DNA of 64,000 nt from Aphanomyces cochlioides (taxonomy: Eukaryota; Oomycota; Saprolegniomycetes; Saprolegniales; Verrucalvaceae). Position numbers and translations under genes: made by a program. Below the pieces are notes generated by a model, which saw nothing but the letters and a program-made list of their open reading frames with translations, searched no databases and had not been told where the DNA came from. The stretch is from assembly GCA_019828595.1 (NCBI GenBank), contig JAHQRK010000004.1, positions 248,001 through 312,000 of the forward strand, read 5' to 3'. Numbering within the stretch: position 1 is the first letter of the stretch; each line of letters starts with the position of its first letter. Below, one piece after another: positions 22,026-33,810 of the stretch.

Positions 22026-25000
22026 ATGAAACTCTCCAAAGTTGCTCTCATTGGCCTCCTCTTCGTTGCTGCTCGAGTTCACTCCCAAGATGATGCTGTG
22101 CCTGCCTCCGACGATTCCCCAGTCATAACGTACGACAACATTGAAAACAAACAGACCACTGACCTCCAATCCAACGATACCTCCAACTCCCTTGATTCAA
22201 CCCAAACACAGGGCCAGATTGCAGCCGACGCAGCGTCGGATGCTGGTGCGTCGGATGCCCAAGCCGCCCAAATCCAAAACGCCATTGACAACGAAGGCTC
22301 GTCGGCTGCCGGTGCGGCTGACGCTGCCGGTTTGACCGACAACCAAGCTGCCCAAGTCATCTCGCAAGTCGTCGCTGCCTCGGACGACGTGCCTTCGCAA
22401 GCCGATGCGGCTGCGGCTGCCGCCACCGATGCCGGTGCGTCGGATGAACAAGTCCAACAAATCAGCGATGCCGTCGACAGCGGCTCGTCGGTGGCCGCTG
22501 CTGCTGCCGATGCCGGTTTGACGGACTCTCAAATCGCCCAAATCGTGGACCAAGTCGCGGACGTCGCTGAAAACGTCGCCGACCCTGCCGATGTCGCGGC
22601 CTCGGCTGCCATCTACAACGGCGCATCGGCCAGCCAAGCCGTGGACATTGCCGCTGCCGTCGACGATGGTACTTCGGTTGCTGCTGCTGCCACGGATGCC
22701 GGCCTTGACGCTGCTGCTGTTGCCGATGTTGTCACCTACGTCGCCGACTCGGCCAAGGTCGCCGACCCTGCCGATGTGGCTGCCGCTGCTGCCTTGGACA
22801 ACGGTGCCAGCGCCTCCCAAGCCGTCGATGTGGCGGATGCCGTCGACTCTGGTTCGTCTGCTGCTGCCGCCGCCGCCGATGCCGGTTTGGACACTGCCGC
22901 CGTCGCCGATGTGGTGAGCCAAGTGGCCGACTCGTCTGAAAATGTCCCTGCGCCTGCCGACGTGGCGGCTGCTGCGGCGATCGATGCCGGTGCCTCCCCT
23001 AGCCAAGTGAGCGACATTGTGGCTGCCGTCGAAGATGGTGCCTCGCCTGCGGATGCCGCCGAAGATGCCGGTTTGTCCAAGGCCGATGTGGCTCAAGTCG
23101 CGTCGGAAGTGTCGGATGCGTCGGACAACCTTGCCGACTCTGCCGATGTGGCGGCGTCTGCTGCCGTCGATGCGGGTGCTTCGCCAAGCCAAGCGTTGGA
23201 CATTGCTGAATCTGTCGATGCGGGTGCGTCGCCTGTGGATGCCGCCCAAGATGCTGGTTTGTCTGCCTCGGCTGTGTCTGAAATCGACGACACCGTGTCG
23301 TCCACGACCACGTCCGACGATGTGTCGGATGCGTCGTTGGGACAAGTTGCTGCTGCCGCGGCGTCGGATGCTGGTGCGTCGGATGCCCAAGCCGCCCAAA
23401 TCCAAAACGCCATTGACAACGAAGGCTCGTCGGCTGCCGGTGCGGCTGACGCTGCCGGTTTGACCGACAACCAAGCTGCCCAAGTCATCTCGCAAGTCGT
23501 CGCTGCCTCGGACGACGTGCCTTCGCAAGCCGATGCGGCTGCGGCTGCCGCCACCGATGCCGGTGCGTCGGATGAACAAGTCCAACAAATCAGCGATGCC
23601 GTCGACAGCGGCTCGTCGGTGGCCGCTGCTGCTGCCGATGCCGGTTTGACGGACTCTCAAATCGCCCAAATCGTGGACCAAGTCGCGGACGTCGCTGAAA
23701 ACGTCGCCGACCCTGCCGATGTCGCGGCCTCGGCTGCCATCTACAACGGCGCATCGGCCAGCCAAGCCGTGGACATTGCCGCTGCCGTCGACGATGGTAC
23801 TTCGGTTGCTGCTGCTGCCACGGATGCCGGCCTTGACGCTGCTGCTGTTGCCGATGTTGTCACCTACGTCGCCGACTCGGCCAAGGTCGCCGACCCTGCC
23901 GATGTGGCTGCCGCTGCTGCCTTGGACAACGGTGCCAGCGCCTCCCAAGCCGTCGATGTGGCGGATGCCGTCGACTCTGGTTCGTCTGCTGCTGCCGCCG
24001 CCGCCGATGCCGGTTTGGACACTGCCGCCGTCGCCGATGTGGTGAGCCAAGTGGCCGACTCGTCTGACAATGTCCCTGCGCCTGCCGACGTGGCGGCTGC
24101 TGCGGCGATCGATGCCGGTGCCTCCCCTAGCCAAGTGAGCGACATTGTGGCTGCCGTCGAAGATGGTGCCTCGCCTGCGGATGCCGCCGAAGATGCCGGT
24201 TTGTCCAAGGCCGATGTGGCTCAAGTCGCGTCGGAAGTGTCGGATGCGTCGGACAACCTTGCCGACTCTGCCGATGTGGCGGCGTCTGCTGCCGTCGATG
24301 CGGGTGCTTCGCCAAGCCAAGCGTTGGACATTGCTGAATCTGTCGATGCGGGTGCGTCGCCTGTGGATGCCGCCCAAGATGCTGGTTTGTCTGCCTCGGC
24401 TGTGTCTGAAATCGACGACACCGTGTCGTCCACGACCACGTCCGACGATGTGTCGGATGCGTCGTTGGGACAAGTTGCTGCTGCCGCGGCGTCGGATGCT
24501 GGTGCGTCGGATGCCCAAGCCGCCCAAATCCAAAACGCCATTGACAACGAAGGCTCGTCGGCTGCCGGTGCGGCTGACGCTGCCGGTTTGACCGACAACC
24601 AAGCTGCCCAAGTCATCTCGCAAGTCGTCGCTGCCTCGGACGACGTGCCTTCGCAAGCCGATGCGGCTGCGGCTGCCGCCACCGATGCCGGTGCGTCGGA
24701 TGAACAAGTCCAACAAATCAGCGATGCCGTCGACAGCGGCTCGTCGGTGGCCGCTGCTGCTGCCGATGCCGGTTTGACGGACTCTCAAATCGCCCAAATC
24801 GTGGACCAAGTCGCGGACGTCGCTGAAAACGTCGCCGACCCTGCCGATGTCGCGGCCTCGGCTGCCATCTACAACGGCGCATCGGCCAGCCAAGCCGTGG
24901 ACATTGCCGCTGCCGTCGACGATGGTACTTCGGTTGCTGCTGCTGCCACGGATGCCGGCCTTGACGCTGCTGCTGTTGCCGATGTTGTCACCTACGTCGC

Positions 25001-28000
25001 CGACTCGGCCAAGGTCGCCGACCCTGCCGATGTGGCTGCCGCTGCTGCCTTGGACAACGGTGCCAGCGCCTCCCAAGCCGTCGATGTGGCGGATGCCGTC
25101 GACTCTGGTTCGTCTGCTGCTGCCGCCGCCGCCGATGCCGGTTTGGACACTGCCGCCGTCGCCGATGTGGTGAGCCAAGTGGCCGACTCGTCTGACAATG
25201 TCCCTGCGCCTGCCGACGTGGCGGCTGCTGCGGCGATCGATGCCGGTGCCTCCCCTAGCCAAGTGAGCGACATTGTGGCTGCCGTCGAAGATGGTGCCTC
25301 GCCTGCGGATGCCGCCGAAGATGCCGGTTTGTCCAAGGCCGATGTGGCTCAAGTCGCGTCGGAAGTGTCGGATGCGTCGGACAACCTTGCCGACTCTGCC
25401 GATGTGGCGGCGTCTGCTGCCGTCGATGCGGGTGCTTCGCCAAGCCAAGCGTTGGACATTGCTGAATCTGTCGATGCGGGTGCGTGTCCCTGTGGATGCC
25501 GCCCAAGATGCTGGTTTGTCTGCCTCGGCTGTGTCTGAAATCGACGACACCGTGTCGTCCACGACCACGTCCGACGATGTGTCGGATGCGTCGTTGGGAC
25601 AAGTTGCTGCTGCCGCGGCGTCGGATGCTGGTGCGTCGGATGCCCAAGCCGCCCAAATCCAAAACGCCATTGACAACGAAGGCTCGTCGGCTGCCGGTGC
25701 GGCTGACGCTGCCGGTTTGACCGACAACCAAGCTGCCCAAGTCATCTCGCAAGTCGTCGCTGCCTCGGACGACGTGCCTTCGCAAGCCGATGCGGCTGCG
25801 GCTGCCGCCACCGATGCCGGTGCGTCGGATGAACAAGTCCAACAAATCAGCGATGCCGTCGACAGCGGCTCGTCGGTGGCCGCTGCTGCTGCCGATGCCG
25901 GTTTGACGGACTCTCAAATCGCCCAAATCGTGGACCAAGTCGCGGACGTCGCTGAAAACGTCGCCGACCCTGCCGATGTCGCGGCCTCGGCTGCCATCTA
26001 CAACGGCGCATCGGCCAGCCAAGCCGTGGACATTGCCGCTGCCGTCGACGATGGTACTTCGGTTGCTGCTGCTGCCACGGATGCCGGCCTTGACGCTGCT
26101 GCTGTTGCCGATGTTGTCACCTACGTCGCCGACTCGGCCAAGGTCGCCGACCCTGCCGATGTGGCTGCCGCTGCTGCCTTGGACAACGGTGCCAGCGCCT
26201 CCCAAGCCGTCGATGTGGCGGATGCCGTCGACTCTGGTTCGTCTGCTGCTGCCGCCGCCGCCGATGCCGGTTTGGACACTGCCGCCGTCGCCGATGTGGT
26301 GAGCCAAGTGGCCGACTCGTCTGACAATGTCCCTGCGCCTGCCGACGTGGCGGCTGCTGCGGCGATCGATGCCGGTGCCTCCCCTAGCCAAGTGAGCGAC
26401 ATTGTGGCTGCCGTCGAAGATGGTGCCTCGCCTGCGGATGCCGCCGAAGATGCCGGTTTGTCCAAGGCCGATGTGGCTCAAGTCGCGTCGGAAGTGTCGG
26501 ATGCGTCGGACAACCTTGCCGACTCTGCCGATGTGGCGGCGTCTGCTGCCGTCGATGCGGGTGCTTCGCCAAGCCAAGCGTTGGACATTGCTGAATCTGT
26601 CGATGCGGGTGCGTCGCCTGTGGATGCCGCCCAAGATGCTGGTTTGTCTGCCTCGGCTGTGTCTGAAATCGACGACACCGTGTCGTCCACGACCACGTCC
26701 GACGATGTGTCGGATGCGTCGTTGGGACAAGTTGCTGCTGCCGCGGCGTCGGATGCTGGTGCGTCGGATGCCCAAGCCGCCCAAATCCAAAACGCCATTG
26801 ACAACGAAGGCTCGTCGGCTGCCGGTGCGGCTGACGCTGCCGGTTTGACCGACAACCAAGCTGCCCAAGTCATCTCGCAAGTCGTCGCTGCCTCGGACGA
26901 CGTGCCTTCGCAAGCCGATGCGGCTGCGGCTGCCGCCACCGATGCCGGTGCGTCGGATGAACAAGTCCAACAAATCAGCGATGCCGTCGACAGCGGCTCG
27001 TCGGTGGCCGCTGCTGCTGCCGATGCCGGTTTGACGGACTCTCAAATCGCCCAAATCGTGGACCAAGTCGCGGACGTCGCTGAAAACGTCGCCGACCCTG
27101 CCGATGTCGCGGCCTCGGCTGCCATCTACAACGGCGCATCGGCCAGCCAAGCCGTGGACATTGCCGCTGCCGTCGACGATGGTACTTCGGTTGCTGCTGC
27201 TGCCACGGATGCCGGCCTTGACGCTGCTGCTGTTGCCGATGTTGTCACCTACGTCGCCGACTCGGCCAAGGTCGCCGACCCTGCCGATGTGGCTGCCGCT
27301 GCTGCCTTGGACAACGGTGCCAGCGCCTCCCAAGCCGTCGATGTGGCGGATGCCGTCGACTCTGGTTCGTCTGCTGCTGCCGCCGCCGCCGATGCCGGTT
27401 TGGACACTGCCGCCGTCGCCGATGTGGTGAGCCAAGTGGCCGACTCGTCTGACAATGTCCCTGCGCCTGCCGACGTGGCGGCTGCTGCGGCGATCGATGC
27501 CGGTGCCTCCCCTAGCCAAGTGAGCGACATTGTGGCTGCCGTCGAAGATGGTGCCTCGCCTGCGGATGCCGCCGAAGATGCCGGTTTGTCCAAGGCCGAT
27601 GTGGCTCAAGTCGCGTCGGAAGTGTCGGATGCGTCGGACAACCTTGCCGACTCTGCCGATGTGGCGGCGTCTGCTGCCGTCGATGCGGGTGCTTCGCCAA
27701 GCCAAGCGTTGGACATTGCTGAATCTGTCGATGCGGGTGCGTCGCCTGTGGATGCCGCCCAAGATGCTGGTTTGTCTGCCTCGGCTGTGTCTGAAATCGA
27801 CGACACCGTGTCGTCCACGACCACGTCCGACGATGTGTCGGATGCGTCGTTGGGACAAGTTGCTGCTGCCGCGGCGTCGGATGCTGGTGCGTCGGATGCC
27901 CAAGCCGCCCAAATCCAAAACGCCATTGACAACGAAGGCTCGTCGGCTGCCGGTGCGGCTGACGCTGCCGGTTTGACCGACAACCAAGCTGCCCAAGTCA

Positions 28001-31000
28001 TCTCGCAAGTCGTCGCTGCCTCGGACGACGTGCCTTCGCAAGCCGATGCGGCTGCGGCTGCCGCCACCGATGCCGGTGCGTCGGATGAACAAGTCCAACA
28101 AATCAGCGATGCCGTCGACAGCGGCTCGTCGGTGGCCGCTGCTGCTGCCGATGCCGGTTTGACGGACTCTCAAATCGCCCAAATCGTGGACCAAGTCGCG
28201 GACGTCGCTGAAAACGTCGCCGACCCTGCCGATGTCGCGGCCTCGGCTGCCATCTACAACGGCGCATCGGCCAGCCAAGCCGTGGACATTGCCGCTGCCG
28301 TCGACGATGGTACTTCGGTTGCTGCTGCTGCCACGGATGCCGGCCTTGACGCTGCTGCTGTTGCCGATGTTGTCACCTACGTCGCCGACTCGGCCAAGGT
28401 CGCCGACCCTGCCGATGTGGCTGCCGCTGCTGCCTTGGACAACGGTGCCAGCGCCTCCCAAGCCGTCGATGTGGCGGATGCCGTCGACTCTGGTTCGTCT
28501 GCTGCTGCCGCCGCCGCCGATGCCGGTTTGGACACTGCCGCCGTCGCCGATGTGGTGAGCCAAGTGGCCGACTCGTCTGACAATGTCCCTGCGCCTGCCG
28601 ACGTGGCGGCTGCTGCGGCGATCGATGCCGGTGCCTCCCCTAGCCAAGTGAGCGACATTGTGGCTGCCGTCGAAGATGGTGCCTCGCCTGCGGATGCCGC
28701 CGAAGATGCCGGTTTGTCCAAGGCCGATGTGGCTCAAGTCGCGTCGGAAGTGTCGGATGCGTCGGACAACCTTGCCGACTCTGCCGATGTGGCGGCGTCT
28801 GCTGCCGTCGATGCGGGTGCTTCGCCAAGCCAAGCGTTGGACATTGCTGAATCTGTCGATGCGGGTGCGTCGCCTGTGGATGCCGCCCAAGATGCTGGTT
28901 TGTCTGCCTCGGCTGTGTCTGAAATCGACGACACCGTGTCGTCCACGACCACGTCCGACGATGTGTCGGATGCGTCGTTGGGACAAGTTGCTGCTGCCGC
29001 GGCGTCGGATGCTGGTGCGTCGGATGCCCAAGCCGCCCAAATCCAAAACGCCATTGACAACGAAGGCTCGTCGGCTGCCGGTGCGGCTGACGCTGCCGGT
29101 TTGACCGACAACCAAGCTGCCCAAGTCATCTCGCAAGTCGTCGCTGCCTCGGACGACGTGCCTTCGCAAGCCGATGCGGCTGCGGCTGCCGCCACCGATG
29201 CCGGTGCGTCGGATGAACAAGTCCAACAAATCAGCGATGCCGTCGACAGCGGCTCGTCGGTGGCCGCTGCTGCTGCCGATGCCGGTTTGACGGACTCTCA
29301 AATCGCCCAAATCGTGGACCAAGTCGCGGACGTCGCTGAAAACGTCGCCGACCCTGCCGATGTCGCGGCCTCGGCTGCCATCTACAACGGCGCATCGGCC
29401 AGCCAAGCCGTGGACATTGCCGCTGCCGTCGACGATGGTACTTCGGTTGCTGCTGCTGCCACGGATGCCGGCCTTGACGCTGCTGCTGTTGCCGATGTTG
29501 TCACCTACGTCGCCGACTCGGCCAAGGTCGCCGACCCTGCCGATGTGGCTGCCGCTGCTGCCTTGGACAACGGTGCCAGCGCCTCCCAAGCCGTCGATGT
29601 GGCGGATGCCGTCGACTCTGGTTCGTCTGCTGCTGCCGCCGCCGCCGATGCCGGTTTGGACACTGCCGCCGTCGCCGATGTGGTGAGCCAAGTGGCCGAC
29701 TCGTCTGACAATGTCCCTGCGCCTGCCGACGTGGCGGCTGCTGCGGCGATCGATGCCGGTGCCTCCCCTAGCCAAGTGAGCGACATTGTGGCTGCCGTCG
29801 AAGATGGTGCCTCGCCTGCGGATGCCGCCGAAGATGCCGGTTTGTCCAAGGCCGATGTGGCTCAAGTCGCGTCGGAAGTGTCGGATGCGTCGGACAACCT
29901 TGCCGACTCTGCCGATGTGGCGGCGTCTGCTGCCGTCGATGCGGGTGCTTCGCCAAGCCAAGCGTTGGACATTGCTGAATCTGTCGATGCGGGTGCGTCG
30001 CCTGTGGATGCCGCCCAAGATGCTGGTTTGTCTGCCTCGGCTGTGTCTGAAATCGACGACACCGTGTCGTCCACGACCACGTCCGACGATGTGTCGGATG
30101 CGTCGTTGGGACAAGTTGCTGCTGCCGCGGCGTCGGATGCTGGTGCGTCGGATGCCCAAGCCGCCCAAATCCAAAACGCCATTGACAACGAAGGCTCGTC
30201 GGCTGCCGGTGCGGCTGACGCTGCCGGTTTGACCGACAACCAAGCTGCCCAAGTCATCTCGCAAGTCGTCGCTGCCTCGGACGACGTGCCTTCGCAAGCC
30301 GATGCGGCTGCGGCTGCCGCCACCGATGCCGGTGCGTCGGATGAACAAGTCCAACAAATCAGCGATGCCGTCGACAGCGGCTCGTCGGTGGCCGCTGCTG
30401 CTGCCGATGCCGGTTTGACGGACTCTCAAATCGCCCAAATCGTGGACCAAGTCGCGGACGTCGCTGAAAACGTCGCCGACCCTGCCGATGTCGCGGCCTC
30501 GGCTGCCATCTACAACGGCGCATCGGCCAGCCAAGCCGTGGACATTGCCGCTGCCGTCGACGATGGTACTTCGGTTGCTGCTGCTGCCACGGATGCCGGC
30601 CTTGACGCTGCTGCTGTTGCCGATGTTGTCACCTACGTCGCCGACTCGGCCAAGGTCGCCGACCCTGCCGATGTGGCTGCCGCTGCTGCCTTGGACAACG
30701 GTGCCAGCGCCTCCCAAGCCGTCGATGTGGCGGATGCCGTCGACTCTGGTTCGTCTGCTGCTGCCGCCGCCGCCGATGCCGGTTTGGACACTGCCGCCGT
30801 CGCCGATGTGGTGAGCCAAGTGGCCGACTCGTCTGACAATGTCCCTGCGCCTGCCGACGTGGCGGCTGCTGCGGCGATCGATGCCGGTGCCTCCCCTAGC
30901 CAAGTGAGCGACATTGTGGCTGCCGTCGAAGATGGTGCCTCGCCTGCGGATGCCGCCGAAGATGCCGGTTTGTCCAAGGCCGATGTGGCTCAAGTCGCGT

Positions 31001-32385
31001 CGGAAGTGTCGGATGCGTCGGACAACCTTGCCGACTCTGCCGATGTGGCGGCGTCTGCTGCCGTCGATGCGGGTGCTTCGCCAAGCCAAGCGTTGGACAT
31101 TGCTGAATCTGTCGATGCGGGTGCGTCGCCTGTGGATGCCGCCCAAGATGCTGGTTTGTCTGCCTCGGCTGTGTCTGAAATCGACGACACCGTGTCGTCC
31201 ACGACCACGTCCGACGATGTGTCGGATGCGTCGTTGGGACAAGTTGCTGCTGCCGCGGCGTCGGATGCTGGTGCGTCGGATGCCCAAGCCGCCCAAATCC
31301 AAAACGCCATTGACAACGAAGGCTCGTCGGCTGCCGGTGCGGCTGACGCTGCCGGTTTGACCGACAACCAAGCTGCCCAAGTCATCTCGCAAGTCGTCGC
31401 TGCCTCGGACGACGTGCCTTCGCAAGCCGATGCGGCTGCGGCTGCCGCCACCGATGCCGGTGCGTCGGATGAACAAGTCCAACAAATCAGCGATGCCGTC
31501 GACAGCGGCTCGTCGGTGGCCGCTGCTGCTGCCGATGCCGGTTTGACGGACTCTCAAATCGCCCAAATCGTGGACCAAGTCGCGGACGTCGCTGAAAACG
31601 TCGCCGACCCTGCCGATGTCGCGGCCTCGGCTGCCATCTACAACGGCGCATCGGCCAGCCAAGCCGTGGACATTGCCGCTGCCGTCGACGATGGTACTTC
31701 GGTTGCTGCTGCTGCCACGGATGCCGGCCTTGACGCTGCTGCTGTTGCCGATGTTGTCACCTACGTCGCCGACTCGGCCAAGGTCGCCGACCCTGCCGAT
31801 GTGGCTGCCGCTGCTGCCTTGGACAACGGTGCCAGCGCCTCCCAAGCCGTCGATGTGGCGGATGCCGTCGACTCTGGTTCGTCTGCTGCTGCCGCCGCCG
31901 CCGATGCCGGTTTGGACACTGCCGCCGTCGCCGATGTGGTGAGCCAAGTGGCCGACTCGTCTGACAATGTCCCTGCGCCTGCTGATGTGGCTGCTGCAGC
32001 TGCAATTGATGCTGGTGCCACCGTGAGCCAAGTGAGCAGCATTGTCTCTGCAGTTGATGCCGGCACTCCTCCTGCTGATGCCGCCAAGGACGCTGGCTTG
32101 TCGTCTGCTGATGCTGCTCAAGTGTCGTCCCAAGTGTCTGACTCAAGCAACAACCTCGCCCATCCTGCTGATGTTGCTTTGTCAAGCTCCACATCCAGTG
32201 GCCCTGAACCTGCGACAGACTCCAACATGCCGTCAGTCTACAACGACCTCAACTCATCGACAACGACCGCTCCTCCAACACCGAAGACAACTCTTGGTTC
32301 CATCATTGATGCCATCACCAGCTTCTTGACCCAAGCACCTGCCAACCCAAGCCTCCGTTCGCGAGCTGCTTGCACCACCGCCTAG
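22026..32385 (+). CDS. Giant secreted Ala/Asp/Ser/Val-rich repeat protein, right copy (one frame break)
   Basis: This is the divergent partner of 14598-21424, about 3452 residues if one insertion is ignored. The signal peptide MKLSKVALIGLLFVAARVHS is followed by an acidic linker, about eight and two-thirds copies of the same 376-residue unit, two diverged terminal blocks (about 31981-32180), and a Ser/Thr/Pro tail ending RSRAACTTA. The units match the left gene at the DNA level. Near 25485 the normal GCGTCGCCTG reads GCGTGTCCCTG, a net gain of one base, which would truncate the protein at 1170 residues (stop near 25538). The rest (from about 25487) is open to 32385. Both arrays carry exactly one break, so assembly or base-call error must be considered. 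The C-terminal tail resembles the left gene's tail in its Leu-Arg-Ser and Ala-Cys motif. No function is assigned. Confidence 0.75.
22215..31985 (+). repeat. Right array of about 8.7 coding units of 1128 bp
   Basis: Units restart at the DVSDASLGQ block near 23319, 24447, 25576, 26704, 27832, 28960, 30088 and 31216. The spacing is 1128 bp except for 1129 bp at the frame break. The ninth unit breaks off after four of its six sub-repeats and passes into diverged copies with different codon choice (from about 31981). Sequence between units is identical by eye apart from the Glu codon of unit 1 (about 22938), which is Asp in all later units. The array is in inverted orientation to the array at 16764-21247. 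Confidence 0.9.
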
Positions 32386-32562
32386 ATAGCTAACTCTCAA
32401 TGATCACCCTGCAGTTTATATTCTTCTACTCCATTTGTCTGTCCGAGATCCATTTCATCCTGACCGACGAGTAAGTACACATCAAGAAGGTTTTCATTAG
32501 ACGGTTTACAAGCAAAACTCTTGACCGGCATAACGACACATGAATTGGAGGTGGGTTTTGAC

Positions 32563-33810
32563 TTAATGGCCCTTGGCGATAACATCGTGGCAAGCGGCAA
32601 AAGCGGGTTTCTTTTGCAAGTTGGCATCAAACAACAATGGAGTTTCGCTGGCACGCCACGAGTCCTTGTCCGAAACACCCCAGACGACGAAGGCTTCGCA
32701 CTTGGGGTTTTGTTGGCAGTTGGTGGCCACGGTGCCAAACACAGAGGCTTGTTGTTGTTGGTTGGAGCCACCGACGTCCATCTCCGTCACGTGGATGGTC
32801 ACGCCAATGTCAGAGAACTTCTTGAAGAGGTCAGCTTGGCCAGCCAAGTTTTGGCTTTCACTCAAGTGCATTTGGAAACCCATACCATCGACCAAACCTT
32901 GGGCCTTGAGGTCGCTCACGAGTTTGAAGCATTGGTCGGCCTTGGCACCAGCAGCATCGCAGTTGTAGTCGTTGTAGAACAACTTGACGCCAGCAGGAGC
33001 GTACTTGCGAGCCAAAGTGAAGATTTGGGTGACGTAGTCAGGGCCCAACGTGTTGTAGAACACATCACGCTTCAAGCCACTGCCGTCGTCGGCGACAGCT
33101 TCGTTCAAGACATCCCAAGCAATAATGGTGGGGTCGTTCAAGGCGGCGAACGTCTTTTGGATCCGGGTTTCAATGGCCGACCACAATTGCGAGGCGGTCA
33201 ACGACGTCGAGACACAGCCGTTGGTTCCACCAGAGTCGTTGGAGCAGTAGAACGATGGCATTTGGTTGTGCCAGACCAAGCAGTGGCCACGCATCTTCAT
33301 GTTGTGTTGCTTAGCGTAGGCGATTTGCGACAACAAAGACGAAAAGTCAAAGACACCGAGGGAACGTTCATGGGCGTCCCACTTCATGCCGTTTTCAGAC
33401 ACCAACAAGTTGAAATTGTCAGGGACGATCGTGCCGTAGCTGGATGGACGGTCGGTGGCGGTACCAAAGTAAATGGACGATGGAGATGGTGGCGATGGTG
33501 TAACTGGAGGAGCGGTCGTTGGAGCCGTGGTAGGAGCAGTCGTTGGAGAGTTTGTTGGCGCTGGAGTGAACACTGGCGAGGACGTTGTTGGCGCCGCAGT
33601 TGGAAGAACCGTTGAAGTCGATGGGGCAGAAGTTGGTGGAACATTCGAAGCAGGAACGCACTGCGAATAGTAGATAGAGTATTGAACGCAGACAAGTCCA
33701 GCTTGGCACGTCGTTGAACCAGTGTAGCCGACACCACCACAGGTTCCCCAGACGGCGACTTGGGCTTGGGCAGACGCAATCAAAGCGGCAATCGTGGTTG
33801 TGATCTTCAT
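32563..33810 (-). CDS. Secreted endo-1,4-beta-xylanase, CBM1-GH10
   Basis: This extracellular enzyme hydrolyses internal beta-1,4 links of xylan. It is a single-exon gene of 415 residues. Residues 1-16 are a signal peptide. Residues 18-51 form a fungal-type cellulose-binding module (CBM1: WGTCGGVGYTGSTTC, then YYSQC). Residues 56-110 are a Thr/Ser/Pro linker. The remainder is a GH10 barrel with HCLVWHNQMP (the WHxQ block), the acid/base in WDVLNEA (Glu237) and the nucleophile in HVTEMDV (Glu343), then FVVWGVSDKDSW. Length and motifs are normal for the family and no lesion is seen. It converges on the right giant repeat gene, with 177 bp between stops. CBM1 on a plant cell-wall enzyme suggests saprotrophic or plant-associated growth. 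Confidence 0.93.
   Translation of the reverse strand: MKITTTIAALIASAQAQVAVWGTCGGVGYTGSTTCQAGLVCVQYSIYYSQCVPASNVPPTSAPSTSTVLPTAAPTTSSPVFTPAPTNSPTTAPTTAPTTAPPVTPSPPSPSSIYFGTATDRPSSYGTIVPDNFNLLVSENGMKWDAHERSLGVFDFSSLLSQIAYAKQHNMKMRGHCLVWHNQMPSFYCSNDSGGTNGCVSTSLTASQLWSAIETRIQKTFAALNDPTIIAWDVLNEAVADDGSGLKRDVFYNTLGPDYVTQIFTLARKYAPAGVKLFYNDYNCDAAGAKADQCFKLVSDLKAQGLVDGMGFQMHLSESQNLAGQADLFKKFSDIGVTIHVTEMDVGGSNQQQQASVFGTVATNCQQNPKCEAFVVWGVSDKDSWRASETPLLFDANLQKKPAFAACHDVIAKGH

Noticed and set aside
16764..31985. Possible CRISPR or satellite array
   Set aside because: The repeats are 1128-bp coding units in frame with a secreted protein, not short repeats with unique spacers, and the unit length is a multiple of three.
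25255..32133. A 2292-codon minus-strand frame opposite the right repeat gene
   Set aside because: Same reason: the plus strand has signal peptide, tail and unit structure, and the minus frame is a compositional shadow.
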